Below are positions 10,731-21,960 of a stretch of DNA of 64,000 nucleotides, one piece after another. The stretch spans positions 1 to 64,000 of the forward strand of contig JAJIRX010000175.1 of NCBI GenBank assembly GCA_023853785.1, written 5' to 3'. This DNA is from Psilocybe azurescens. Lineage: Eukaryota; Basidiomycota; Agaricomycetes; Agaricales; Agrocybaceae. A model generated the notes under the pieces. The model saw only the letters and a list, made by a program, of their open reading frames with translations. It ran no database searches and was not told the DNA's origin. The first letter of the stretch is position 1. The number at the start of each line of letters is the position of its first letter. A program made the position numbers and the translations under genes.

Positions 10731-12124
10731 CGCAGACCGTGAGGGCCATTTATGGAATAAGGGGTCGAGAGCGGTATTCTATAGTAATATTAGCTAGGTT
10801 AACCGTTGTTTACAGTCAAGAAATACCTATGAGATGTTAAGCGACCAAGTAGTGTTGAGGCAAGGGCGGAAGCTGTCTGGGCAGCCGCAAGAACAAGTCC
10901 GTCAGGGTAAGGGACGGTAGACAGGGTGAGGAAATCAGAGTAAGCGACAAGGCGCACTGAAGATGGCGCAGCAGAAGGGACAGGCGGAGGCCGGAAGGGC
11001 AGCAACGGGGCGGTAGCAGTGGGACGGTAGCAGGAGGGCCCTGAAGGTGGTGCAGCCGGAAGGGCAGGGCGGGGGCGGGAGGGCAGCAGCGGGAGGGCAG
11101 CAGCGGGAGGGCAGCGGAGGGAGAGCAGCGAGAGGGCAGCGGAGGGAGGGCAGCGAGAGGGCAGCGGAGGGAGGGCAGCGAGAGGGCAGCGAGAGGGCAG
11201 CGAGAGGGCAGCGGCGGGTGGGCAGCGAGGGCAACGGCGGGATGGCAACAGCGGGATGGCAACGGGAGGGCAGCAGCGGGAGGGCAGCGAGAGGGCAGCG
11301 GCGGGTGGGCAGCGAGAGGGCAGCGGCGGGTGGGCAGCGAGGGCAACGGCGGGATGGCAACAGCGGGATGGCAACGGGAGGGCAGCGGCGGGAGGGCAGC
11401 GAGAGGGTAGCGGAGGGAGGGCAGCGAGAGGGTAGCGGAGGGAGGGTAGCGGGAGGGCAGCGGCGGGATGGCAGCGAGGGCAACGGCGGGATGGCAGCGG
11501 AGGGAGGGCAGCGAGAGGGCAGCGGAGGGAGGGCAGCGAGAGGGCAGCGGAGGGAGAGGGCAGCGAGAGGGCAGCGGAGGGAGGGCAGCGAGAGGGCAGC
11601 GGAGGGAGGGCAGCGAGAGGGCAGCGAGAGGGCAGCGGCGGGTGGGCAGCGAGGGCAACGGCGGGATGGCAACGGTAGGGCAGCGGCGGGAGGGCAGCGA
11701 GAGGGTAGCGGAGAGAGGGCAGCGAGAGGGCAGCGGAGGGAGGGCAGCGGGAGGGCAGCGGCGGGTGGGCAGCGAGGGCAACGGCGGGATGGCAACAGCG
11801 GGATGGCAACGGGAGGGCAGCGGCGGGACGGCGAGGTGTGACAAGGGAACAACGGCTGTGCAGTTTGCGGAAACAGCCGCGAGTGGCTAGGAGGCGTGGT
11901 GTCAACTATACAGGCCTCGGGAACAGCCGCCAGGTCTGCGATGCCGGGACCGATGCCGGGACTAGTTTTGAAGTAGCCGGATGTTCGATATCTTCAATGG
12001 AGTCCAGAGGTATTGAACGAATTGCTGGAGGGTAAGAGAAATGAAAGGTTTCATTGTAAATTAACCGGCGGATACCGATCCGGTCGTGCCTGATAAGTAT
12101 CGGGGTAGTGTGGGACCCTTAGGT
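10731..12124 (-). repeat. right terminal inverted repeat of the KDZ element
   Basis: Reverse complement of 617-1990, about 1.39 kb. It ends GGGACCCTTAGGT at 12124, followed by the target duplication. Confidence 0.9.
11073..11836. repeat. G-rich minisatellite inside the right TIR
   Basis: Units such as GGCAGCGAGAGGGCAGCGG and GGCAACGGCGGGATGGCA in irregular order, complementary to the array in the left TIR but with a different order and copy number. The + strand carries frequent GGG runs. Open frames here are repeat artefacts. Confidence 0.9.
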
Positions 12125-12132
12125 GGACAAAG
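12125..12132. repeat. right target-site duplication of the KDZ element
   Basis: GGACAAAG, identical to 609-616. Confidence 0.8.
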
Positions 12133-12389
12133 GATTAGATTACCGTCAAAAATAAACACGAAGACCATCGTCGCCGCAATTAAGTCGCGCCTTCGCTGAT
12201 CAGCAGCAGGCCACATGAATGCGGCGAATCGACTCCAACTGTCATTGACCCGTCCGATCTCTACCTTGGCTACATCCGCCTACGATTTCTTGCTTTGTCC
12301 TAAGGCTATCGTAGCCGTTTTGTCTGTCGCGAATAGCTCCAGAAGTCGATTTGTCGTTCCAACTGCATATTTCTAATGCTTGTTTTGCT

Positions 12390-13245
12390 TCAGGACAACG
12401 CATTCGTATACCGCTCGCAAAAGGTCAACAAAGCCCGATCACGCGCCTCCTCCGTCGTCCCTGACGCACGCAACAGCTTCGTGAGATCGACGGGACACAA
12501 ATACGGCGGCTGTTTGACGTCCTCTACGAGATAGGAGCTCCTCTGCATAATGCATGCATAATATACGCAATGGCCGATCCCGATACAGTGCCCTAGTCCG
12601 TGGCTTGCGGTGCAGTAGACGCGTGCGAGCCATGTGCCACTGAGTGTCTCTGGTGATGAGTGGTCGTTAAGGGAAGGAGAGGCTTTGTACGCTGATAAAG
12701 CTGCTGTGCTAGGAGATTTGTTTGAAAGGTCTACAGGAGTTCCAGTAGCCTCCCCGGCAGTATTGATGACGAGTAGGAGGAGAGCGTAGGCATCGAGATT
12801 GGGCTGTGCAGGGAAGATAGAGTCCGGAGGCGATCTTTGTCCCGTAACCAAGCGCGCAGACTGAGGGGGATATCCTGGATCATTTGAGAGATCGTCATCA
12901 GGTTAGATTAGCGGGGCTGGGAATGTTGATGTACGTAGCTTGTGCTGCTCTTAGACGTGCCTGCACGGGTTTTTTTTGGTGGCAGAGGCCGTGGAAGTCG
13001 CTGCTGCTCGTTCTTGATCCGTTGGTCTTCGGTAGTCTATCGTTCCAGCATGGGTACATAGATCACTCGAAGGTTGTAGAAGCTTTTGCAGATCATCAGG
13101 ATAAGTGTTTGCCAGTAAAAGAAAGTTGGAGGTGTAGCGTTGCCTGTGCCGATGGTGGAGAACAGAGGTTCTACTTCGCTTCGCGACCTCCTTCTCCGGC
13201 TGGTCACGAGTCTAACAGTAGGTGCCATTGTCGTTTTTGTTACAG
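12390..13245 (-). pseudogene. archaemetzincin-like metalloprotease, decayed and catalytically altered
   Basis: The 12851-12390 part reads DAYALLLLV, then GTWLARVYCTASHGLGHC, IGIGHCVYYACIMQ and PPYLCPVDLTKLLRA. This is the archaemetzincin zinc motif HExxHxxGxxHC with downstream CxM and CP elements, but the catalytic Glu is Gly (HGLGH). Upstream, in other frames of the same strand, FPAPLI, PDDDLSNDPGYPPQSAR and AWLRDKDRL (12860-12930), and RLVTS with QERAAAT (13000-13230), match the family N-terminus. They are broken by stops and frameshifts, and a large central part seems missing between the YPPQS and DAYALLLLV regions. Archaemetzincins are cytosolic zinc aminopeptidase-like enzymes; this copy should be inactive. 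It lies just outside the right end of the KDZ element and runs towards it. Confidence 0.75.
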
Positions 13246-13288
13246 CTGTCACTAAACTCACCTATTTCCGGCAACCAGCAAATCAAAC

Positions 13289-15325
13289 ATGAAGGACCAC
13301 AACCTCGATCCCCAGGACTGCGGCTCTATTAACTCATTTCAAGTTCTCATTGCCAAACTCACTGGAAAGGAGACCAACCGTCCGCGGCTCAAGCCTGCTG
13401 TCAACCTCTGGCGCCTGGACAAACGGGATATCATCGAAGCAAAGGTCAAGCAGCGTGCGGAGGCCACAAACACGCCGAGAGGGGGCTATGCATCCTTGCG
13501 CGAGAAGATAGTCCGCGAGATGTTCGCTAAATCGAGCCAGGAGGAGCAGCGGCATTGGAAAGCGAAGGCTCATGAGGAGCATAGCGCGGCGATGAAGATC
13601 TGGAAGAAGGAAATGGCAGAACCGCCCTCAGTCTTACCTGAGGATCGCCAAAGGTACGTTGGGCTTCTCACGTCACGTCAGAGAGTTTACTGACATCTTA
13701 TTTTAGATGTATAATGGGTCTTGTTCGATTCATGCAGCCCATCCTCGACGCCATCTGCGAATCAACTGGTTGGAAGGCAAGCTTTATTGCTGGCGGCCCT
13801 GAGCCTGCCCATGGAGGGCGGTTGAGCATTATAAGGTGACCTTTGTCTTTCTATTATGGTCTTATCTGTCTCTAAGAATTTACAGCGTCCATTCTGGGAA
13901 CTCAACCGGAGACATTCCAGTGAGCTTCGGACGCGCTGAGCATCTTCGTTTCAGGAAAACCATCCTGCCTGTCTACGGAACTTTCTTGCAAAGGTGTTAT
14001 TGTAAGTCCATTCTTTTAACCTTCAATGGGGCTAGTTTAACCAAGGCTCTAAAGCACCAGACGAATGCCGCAGCCGTGCTCTCGAGCCGGGTGACGGAGT
14101 ATTGTCCTTGCAAGCGGTGGCAGTGGAGGATGGGGACGATGTTACCATAGATACCGTCGATGCACCTACAGCTGAAGGTGTTCTCCGTGCCCAATCCCTG
14201 CCGATACAACCCCCTCGCCAGCAATCATTGCCCCCTTCGACCTCATCTATGCAAGCACCCTTGCGTGGTCATTCTCTTCCACCAACCCCATTCAGTTCTC
14301 CAGCAGCACCTCGACCAGCCCACTTTTCTGCGTGTCCATCAGTGGTCCGTCTTACTGTCCCTAGTGATATTGACAGCCGTGCGGCTGCGTTTTCCGCACC
14401 ACTACCAGACCATGGTGCCAACGCACCTGGTACCCCTATGTCCTCAATGCTGGCTGACGAGCCTGCTTCAGCTGGCAGTGGTGCTTCTGATGAAACCCCG
14501 GCGCCATCTGCCGACCAATCTTCAAGTTCGCCGCCATCAATTATTGGTGAGATGGGTGGTTTTCAGGAGACTCGGGCCCCACCTGTAGATTGCCCCTCCC
14601 GTGGAAAGAAACGGGGCCGGCAGGCACCAACCGAGGGCACTGTTGGCCAGAGCGGTATTCCAGCCACCGAAAGCTCACAGCCATCTACTGCATCTGAGCG
14701 CAGCGCCACTGCAACCGATGCATCTGCTTCTCAGCCCCCGGCCAAGCGAGCTCGCATCATTCGCAACCCTCCTAGTATCCCGACAAATTTAACCGAGTCT
14801 TCGTCCATTCCGATTACTTCCTCGCCTGTTGGGCCCACGTCTGAAGCGCCAAAGTGGTTCAAGAACACTCTGTCCATGGTCCAACGTGGCGCCATCGGGA
14901 AGGAGGAGCGCTGGAAGGAATTGGTACACGTCTGGTCGATGTTTGAGGCCCAGCAGCAATACGCAGACCTAGGCAAGCTCAAGAATACGAATCGGCCGGC
15001 TGCCATTAGTGCGTGGATTGCCCGCGCTCGTTCAGCAACCTGGGATCCGGCAATCACTGACATCGCCCAGTATCAAATCGATTTCATGAAGTGGTGGACT
15101 GCACTTCAACCTGAGTGGCGTATTTCAGGCAATGGAAAGATTTTGTTTGACAAGGTTGACGGGGACTGGGGGGTTTTGAAGAGGTCGGGGGTTAACGGAG
15201 TGGTCAGTGTCATTGCAGGTCTATATTACTGGGGCTCTGCGCTCAAAGGAGACAGCGGCCGCAATGAGTGGTTAGTTGCAGTCAAAGACTGCCTTGCTGC
15301 CTTCAAGCACTTTCACAATGCCTGA
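13289..15325 (+). CDS. intact four-exon gene, Agaricomycete-expanded family, function unknown
   Basis: Exons 13289-13653, 13707-13835, 13886-14001 and 14055-15325 join through GT-AG introns of 50-53 bp into one uninterrupted frame of 626 codons. Each junction keeps phase (for example DRQ-R-CIMG and LSII-S-VHSG). The N-terminal part (residues 1-120) is basic and helical, with SLREKIVREMF and EEQRHWKAKAHEEH, loosely like an HMG-type fold. Next come GWKASFIAGGPEP and FGRAEHLRFRKTILP, then a Pro/Ser-rich disordered stretch (about residues 220-430) with basic clusters GKKRGR and AKRAR that could be nuclear signals. A conserved C-terminal domain (about 460-620) includes WKELVHVWSMFE and VNGVVSVIAGLYYWGSALKG. 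I know this architecture only as repeated hypothetical proteins in mushroom genomes. A nuclear role is inference. Confidence 0.8.
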
Positions 15326-16042
15326 CGCTGTGTGTTTTTCTTATCGTGTCGGAGTCTCCCAGGAATTTCGCAGGGCAGCGAGGTCATGTTAGTGGAAAGT
15401 AGTCAAAGGATAAATGACGACATTTGAGATTCTATTGAAAACTCTTAAGACGTGTCCTGGAAAGCGTGTAACACACCCCGACGCGTCAACGCGTCAGGCA
15501 GTGCATATTCATCTCATTAAATCATTGATTAATGCAGGAAAGAGGCAAACGGGTATGAATGACGAGATCCAGGTATGTTCTGTGGCACCAAGCGCAGAAT
15601 TACGAGTGTTCGCGGAAGGCACACACCTTGAAAGCCCGTCATCCCAGGGCTCATTGAGAGTCACGCGTAAAATGCAGAACACAATGTATCGATTGAACGG
15701 TCGACTGCATTACAGATGTATACGATGCGTAAAGCAAGAGAAAAGCAGGAGTCGCTGTCTAAGAAAACGGGGATCGCGATCACGTGTAAGTTGATGTAGA
15801 AGATAAGATAATGTGAAAAGCGGTGGTCCTGGGGTGCCAGGCTTACATACCTTTCGTCAAGAACCTGCAATGATATGCAATCAGCGCGAAGGAGAAAAGG
15901 TAAAAAGAGAAACGGTGTATTAATCTAAAGTACAATCGAAAAACAGGGGGCACACCACGCTCCCAAGTCAAACAGCAACCAGAAAACTCCCCTCCACTAC
16001 CCAGCCTCACGACCGACCAACAACGCGTTTGAGTTCTGGGCT
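15326..16042. other. no gene recognised; 3' flank of the Rpn6-like copy A
   Basis: Short frames only. The right part (about 15850-16042) is downstream flank of the pseudogene that ends at 16043 on the minus strand. I see no repeat or RNA gene. Confidence 0.5.
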
Positions 16043-17935
16043 CTAAGCAATTTTGACAGTCTGAGTGGAAGGAAAAAGACACGGCGTTAGCCATCGAAAT
16101 CGAAACAAACAATTTAGAGACGTAAAATTACCTTGGCATATAACGACTCGACGACTTTGCTGATTTGCTCGAGGGCCTCGATGGCGGCTCCGTAGGTGTT
16201 CTGCATAACGATGACGTGTCGTTGCATTAGAATTGATGTAATGGAAAGGGAGAGCTGCAAAAAAAAAAACAATCAAAGTCAGCAAATAGCAAACAGCGTA
16301 GCAGGAGCGAAAATAATACAAGGAAAAGGAACTTACATTGGCTTTCGGCTCGCCATAAATGACGAGACACCCCGGCCCTGGTCCAACATGCCATAGCGCA
16401 CTTTATCGAGACTCATCTTCGACAATCTGCCATGCAAAAAAAAACAGGTCAGCGCTGACATCTTGCCAAACCAACGCAACGCAAGCCAAAAAAAAACGCA
16501 CTCAGTCTCCGCCGCCTGCCTCTCCTGCCCGACCTGCTCCGCGACATACGCAACCTCCACGACCGAGTATGGCTCGACGATCTTCTTGAGGTTGTCCTCG
16601 AACAACGTGTCGTATAACGCGGTGAGGTGTGGATCGTTGGATCTGATTACAGTTCTGCGATGGCGATGGTTATATGGAAGGAGGGAGGGGCGTCAGCGTC
16701 AGTGAATTAACATTGAGATGCCGGAAAGAGAGAACAAGAACAAATGACGAGAGAGCGAATAAAGAGAACTGCACCGCACCGCACGCAAGCGCAACGTCCA
16801 AATCCACGGCACCACATAGCCACAAAAGGTCGCAATCGCAACGAGCACCAGCACAGAAAAAACCGCCAAAAAAGCCAATCGAAACCCCCAAAATCCGCAA
16901 AAAACCTAAAAAAAACTCACCGACCCGATACTCCCTCAACACCCCCTGAAACACACGCAAATCCCGTTTCTGGTGTGCGCGCGCGACGGCTCGCATGCTC
17001 TTCACATCGCGCGAGGACGTGTACCGCAGGGCGAGCTTGATGGTAAGCAGGGCATTTAAGTCTTCTGGCTGTTGTTATCGTTGTTATTTTTATTGTTTTA
17101 GGCGGAGGCGGAGGCGATGAGAAATAGCGCTGGCGTTGGGCAGGGAGCGGAAAAAGGAACGCAGAATTGAATAGAAAGTCAGTTGCGATACAATGCATAT
17201 GCATAAGAAAAAAGGGAAAAACGACAAGGCCGACCACCAGCACGCGCACGATCGAGATCGACGAAACGAAGGGTTGCATGAAAGAAATACAACACCTACC
17301 AAACTCAACATAGCCTTGTCCCACAGCATATACTTCAACGCCTCCAGCGCCTTCCCTCCCCACTAGCCCCTCGCCCTCTCCTAGCGCCGACAGATTCTCA
17401 AATGCCTCGAAGAGATACGAGTACGTGGTGCTATAGTCCTTCTCCTCCGCGTGCATGATCCCGGACTGCAGGTCGAGCTGGGCTGGCAGGTCGGGCTGGC
17501 AGTAGATTGCATTGGCGGCTGTGTAGGAGGATGTTAGGGATGCCTGGGGTGGGGGTTAGAGCGAGCAGTGTGGGTGACGAAGGAGAAAATGCACCTTGGC
17601 CTTGGGCATGTTGCCCGGCCCATGATACACACGGCTCTCGAGGAGGTGCATTTCCGTGAGGATCATCTTGTCATCGAGCCGTTTGAGCTCCGTGAGCCGG
17701 GTCTCAATGAGCGCAAGTGCGGGCTGGTACTGGTGGGAATCGAGTTGTCTGTACGTGTGCATGAATCCGTCAGTCCCATCCATTCATGCACATGAGACTT
17801 GGGGGCATACTTTTGATCACGATAAAGCTCGCCTAGCTTGACGAGCGCCGCCTCATGGTCCCATAACCCCTCTCCACTCTGGCTGGTTCAAGTCGCTAGG
17901 ATCTGCTTGTACAGCGCCTCAGGAATTGTGTAAGC
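16043..17935 (-). pseudogene. RPN6: Rpn6 (26S proteasome lid subunit) pseudogene, copy A
   Basis: Exon-like blocks in order match Rpn6/PSMD11, a PCI-domain subunit of the proteasome lid. They are TPEALYKQI (about 17930), YQPALALIETRLTEL to MPKAK (17750-17600), [27 protein letters not shown] (17470-17390), [16 protein letters not shown] (17075-16920), NLKKIVEPYSVVEVAYVAEQVGQERQ (16605-16497), LDKVRYGMLDQGRG (16425-16333) and YGAAIEALEQISKVVESLYAK (16203-16131). The true C-terminus TVKIA plus stop is at 16060-16043, so this is the only copy here that keeps it. Damage: an in-frame TGA after the IL-AT motif, missing middle exons of the N-terminal half, a CAA-to-TAA stop and a frameshift in the ELQSD exon (about 16630). 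The intron before that exon is about 260 bp, shorter than in the other copies. Confidence 0.85.
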
Positions 17936-17939
17936 ATAA

Positions 17940-18290
17940 GCTTACGCACGCATAAGACGACAGCAATGATGCTCCTTTGTGGACCGGAATTGGATTGAGT
18001 AGATCCTTGTGCCCCTGAGGTTGTATCTTCATTGTGGGTCTGGACATCGGCTGGACTTGAAGGAGTGGCCTGGCTCGTACTTGTACTCGGTATCAGGTTC
18101 GACTTGGCAGTGTGAAGAACGTTTCGAAAGGAAAGAGCAATCAAAAAGGGATTGGAATGGGATGACAAGAATGACATTCAGTTTCGTGACTTGGCCCCGG
18201 TCCGAGCCTGCACATGCACACGATCACGGGGTCCTGAGCACGTGAAATGATTGATATACTGAACTCGTAACGTCGGCCTTGTATCCTGCT
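17940..18290. repeat. central spacer of the left inverted Rpn6 pair
   Basis: The minus strand here encodes TSTSQATPSSPADVQT and GAQGSTQSNSGP. The same text in forward orientation lies at 59340-59525 in the right-hand block, so the spacer is part of the inverted duplication. No function recognised. Confidence 0.7.
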
Positions 18291-18314
18291 CTCTTGACCA
18301 CGACTCCACCATAT

Positions 18315-18550
18315 GGCATGAATTTTATCAAGCTCAGCAAGACTCAGGACGAGGAGTGCGGCGATAGTACCACAAGTATTATCATCCTCCGAGCGTAGTC
18401 CTCCTCTCTCCTCCTCTATCTTCTTTTTCTTCTTTCTTACCACTTCCACTCCACCCACCTGTCCACTACACAGCTGGCGACATCCTCGCGCAAACCCCCT
18501 TCCAGCACGAGCGGGACACCAACCCTGTCGTCATCACCTCTGCCTACAAC
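18315..18550 (+). pseudogene. CCT3: CCT3 (TCP-1 gamma chaperonin) fragment fused upstream of Rpn6 copy B
   Basis: IKLSKTQDEECGDSTTSIIIL (18320-18385), an intron-like pyrimidine-rich gap, then AGDILAQT and NPVVITSAYN (18475-18550). This matches the apical/equatorial segment of the chaperonin gamma subunit, where SRTQDEExGDGTT binds ATP; the G of GDGTT is S here. Only this short piece is present. It runs directly into TPEALYKQILAT of Rpn6, so the locus is a chimera of two unrelated housekeeping genes. Confidence 0.75.
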
Positions 18551-18597
18551 ATTATTGCTGTCGTCCTATGCATGCGTAAGCTTACGCGTACACCTCA

Positions 18598-21075
18598 ACT
18601 CCTGAGGCGCTGTACAAGCAGATCCTAGCGACTTCAACCAGCCAGAGTGTGGAGGGGTTACGGGACCAGGACGCGGTGTTCGTCAAGCTCAGCGAGCTCT
18701 CGTGATCAAAAGTACGCTGGCTTGTCGGACTGTGCGTGCGCTCTCTCATTGTCATAATTCCAGTTTTTGTATGCTAAGTTATCGTACACACATACAGACA
18801 ACTCGAGTCCCACCAGTACCAGCCTGTACTCGCGCTCATCAATACCCTGCTCACGGTGCTCAAGCAGCTCAACAAAGAGATGATCCTCGGAGGTGCACCT
18901 CCTCGAGAGCCGGGTGTATCGCGGGCTGGGCAACATGCCCAAGGCCGAGGTATGTTACTTTTTCTCCTTCCTCTTCCTCGTTCCCCGCACCACACAGACT
19001 CACGCTAACCCCCATCTCACCCAGGCATCCCTAATATCCTCCCGCACAGCCGTCAACGCAGTCTACTGTCCGCCTGCTCTGCAAGTTCAGCCCGACCTGC
19101 AGTCCGGCATCCTGCACGCGGAGGAGAAGGACTATAGCACCGCGTACTCATATTTCTTCAAGGCGTTTGAGAACCTGTCGGTGCTTGGTGAGCGAGGGGG
19201 GGGGGGGGGGGAATGATAGAATGATAACGAGGGAGGTAGTGGGGGAGGGAAAGCGCTGGAGGTGCTGAAGTATATGCTGTTGGGCAAGATTATGTTGAAT
19301 TTGGTGGGTGTTGTATTTCATTCGTGCAACCCATCGTCGATCGTGCTCATGCTCGTGCTCGTGCTCGTGCTCGTGCTCGACCTTGTCCGTTTTTCCGTTT
19401 TTTCCTTATGCATATCCATTGTATCGCAACTGACGTTCTATTCTATTCAATCCCGCCTTTCCCTTATTCTCTCCCTGTCCAACGCGAACGCCGTTTCTCG
19501 TTGCCTCCACCACCTAGTCATTTCTGGATCACTGCCGCCACCGTACCGCCAATTACGGCCCGAAGACGTGAACGCCCTGCTCAGCATCAAGCTCGCCCTG
19601 CGATACGCGTCCTCGCGCGACGTGGAGAGCATGCGAGCTGGCGCACGCGCACACCAGAAGCGGGATTTGCGCGCTTTTCAGGGGATGTTAAGGGAGTATC
19701 GGGTCGGTGAGTGTTTTTTAGGTTTTTTTTTTGCAGATTTTGGGGGTTTCAATTGGCTTGTTTTGGGGTTTTTTCTGTGCTTGTGCTCGTCGCGATTACG
19801 ACCTTTTTGCGGCTATGTGGCGCCTTGCATTCTGACCTTGTGCTTGCGTGTGGTGAGTTGCAGTTCGAGAGCAGGAGCGAGAGCGGGGGCGGGAGATGAG
19901 TGGGTAGTTTCGTCGGCCATGGTCATGCGGCGGTTATCCCGCATGTACATGCGTGACGGACTGGTTCTGAGTCTGGGTGCTGGGTGCTGGGTCACCGCAG
20001 CTGTTAATCTATTTTTTCTTGGTTTTTAATCTCTCATTTCTCTCTCATTTTTTTTTTTTCTCTTTTGTCTTTCTCGCTCTTTTCTCGTCAGGACGTTCGT
20101 TTCTTTGCTAGGAATTCCTGGACGTGGCGTACGCGTACGTACGCGTGCGGGCAGGGTGGTGGATTTAGGCTTCATGTAACTCAAGCTTTTCGTGCGCGGT
20201 GGGTTCGGTTCGGTTTTGGACTTCTCCGGCAGGCACGGCTGGTTGGTGGGAGGTCGAGATGCGCTGTTCCATTTGAAGAGAAAGAGCCGACACCTCCCAT
20301 TCCGCTACGTGTCGTCTGTTCACCCTCCATCCCATCCTTCAACTCCATCTATTTACTTATGTGGCTTCTTTATTCGCTCTCTCATCATTTGTTCTTGTTC
20401 TCTCTTTCCGGTATCTCAATCTTAATTCACTGACGCTGATGCCCTTCCCTCCTTTCATATAATCATCGCTATTACTATCACAGAACTGCAATCAGACCCA
20501 ACGATCCGCACGCATCTCGCCGCGTTATACGACGCGCTGTTCGAGGGCAACCTCAAGAAGATCGTCGAACTGTACTTGGTCGTCGAGGTCGCATATGTCG
20601 CGGAGTAGGTCTGGCAGGAGAGGTAGGCGGTGGAGACCAAGTGCATTTTCTTTGCTTTTGGCCTGGCTTTCATTTTTGTGTTTGCATTGCGTTGCTTTGG
20701 CGAGATGTCAGCGCCGACCTGTTTTTTTCTTTTTGGCATGACAGATTGTCGACGATGATCTTAGATAAAGTGCTCTATGGCGTGTTGGACCAGGGCCGAG
20801 GGTGTCTCGTCATCTACGACGAGCCGAAAGCCGACATAAGTCTTCTTTTCTTTCTCCTTCTCCTCCCCCTCCTCCTCCACTTCTTTCTTGTACGCTGTTC
20901 ACTCACTCTTGAAAACTCATACAGAACACATGCGGAGCCGCCATCGAGACCCTCGAACAGATCAGCAAAGTCGTCGAGTCGTTATATGCCAAAGTACGCT
21001 TCTATTTCTTCTCTTTATTATTTGTTTTGATTTCGATTTCAATGGCTGATAGTGCAGAAGGTGTTTAATCTTCCC
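18598..21075 (+). pseudogene. RPN6: Rpn6 pseudogene, copy B
   Basis: Blocks: TPEALYKQILATSTSQ (18598, without the TGA seen in copies A, F and G); LESHQYQPVLALINTLLTVLKQL (18798-18949, shifted by a two-base loss before the LLESR motif); [29 protein letters not shown] (19025-19303, interrupted by a long G run near 19196); PEDVNALLSIKLALRYA (19559-19706); ELQSDPTIRTHLAALYDALFEGNLKK (20484-20640) with two TAG stops at about 20607 and 20623; LDKVLYGVLDQGRGCLVIYDEP (about 20750-20835); and CGAAIETLEQISKVVESLYAK (20925-20994). The donor after DEPKAD reads ATAAGT instead of GTAAGT. The acceptor before PEDVN has lost AG. The exons for the middle of the N-terminal half are deleted. Non-functional. Confidence 0.85.
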
Positions 21076-21419
21076 GACTTGGTCTCGAATTGACCCGGGT
21101 GTCCATCTCGAGGTTTGGAATCGAATCGGTGATTCGACACTCCCTCCCCCGATATATCCGCGGTTTCCAGAAGCTTTTCCTTTCGCCTCCTCTAATTGTG
21201 AAAACAGAGTCTTAGGTAGAATCATCTTCTTTTTTCTCGTCCCTTATATTGGTACAAATGACGCAAGAGCGTGGTTACACACACTCGTTTTGAATCTCGG
21301 TTGTATTGAAGACGTTGCCCGCCTAGCTACATCTAACACTACGAACATGTGATTGTCCCTCTGTTGTGCATGCACTAAAATCACTAGATGTTACCAGTCA
21401 TGCCGGATTGATACCACCC

Positions 21420-21960
21420 TAGAACAGTTTAAGACAATTAACCGCTTTACTACAGACGAATCTGAATACTATGGGTCATACAACACTCCGTACCGATCTC
21501 TTTCCCCACACTGAGCACAATCAGGTGACGGCTGGGTACAAGGGACCAGTAACTCCTGGTTTTATCGACTTTACAACAATGTACATTGTTCGAAAGCGGA
21601 TGTGTCCCATGTTTTTATTTATTGAAATCAAACCTTTCCCTCATATCGACGAGATATCTACCCGATCAAAAGTAAACCAGCAGACGAGCAACCGATATGA
21701 AAGCATCCTTGGCTGAAACATTGTTGTGCCTCAATTGTACGCAATCAGTGTGATGTGAACGCGCTTTTCTGTGTACGAGTATGATAAGAAGACCAATTCC
21801 TTCTCACCTCCTTCCATTCCCCGCCATCTCACTTTTATGACAGACGTCTCTCCGGTTTCTCGGTGAAATTGTGGCTTGTTAGAAGGTGTAGGAAAGCAGA
21901 AGGTGAGGGAATTGGTGTTGGAGTTCAAACGCATGTTCCAGGACATAACAGAATGTACGT
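21420..21960 (+). pseudogene. fragment of an uncharacterised fungal protein family, copy 1
   Basis: TDESEYYGSYN, TDLFPHTEHNQVT, YIVRKRMCPM, FIEIKPFPHIDEISTRSK and RYESILG followed by SVYEYDKKTN and IPRHLTFMTDVSPVSR. This is a multicopy basidiomycete family of unknown function that I recall for its conserved EIKP and YDK segments. Stops and frame changes (about 21713 and 21755) break the frame. A closely similar copy lies at 63300-63860, also following an Rpn6 copy. Confidence 0.6.

Larger units (their letters stand above)
617..12124. mobile_element. KDZ-type DNA transposon, about 11.5 kb, with long TIRs and an 8-bp TSD
   Basis: The outer sequence at 617-1990 reappears as its reverse complement at 10731-12124. 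The termini read CACCTAAGGGTCCC on the left and ACCTAAGGGTCCC on the complement of the right. GGACAAAG lies immediately outside both ends (609-616 and 12125-12132), an 8-bp target-site duplication. Inside are a KDZ transposase gene on the + strand (2307-5798), a four-fold 72-bp tandem repeat, and two more genes (6998-8508 and 8803-10286). The TIRs are unusually long because each holds a G/C-rich minisatellite of about 0.75 kb. The element appears structurally complete, but as written its genes carry frameshifts, mostly at homopolymers, so I cannot say whether it is active. Confidence 0.85.

Noticed and set aside
16670..17005. Minus-strand hydrophobic frame (111 residues) that looks like a membrane protein
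   Set aside because: It is the pyrimidine-rich intron of Rpn6 copy A read through. The same intron gives similar frames in copies B and G.
19190..19215. Run of about 17 G, and a similar run of C near 63030
   Set aside because: Simple homopolymers inside pseudogene sequence; likely slippage or assembly noise rather than function.
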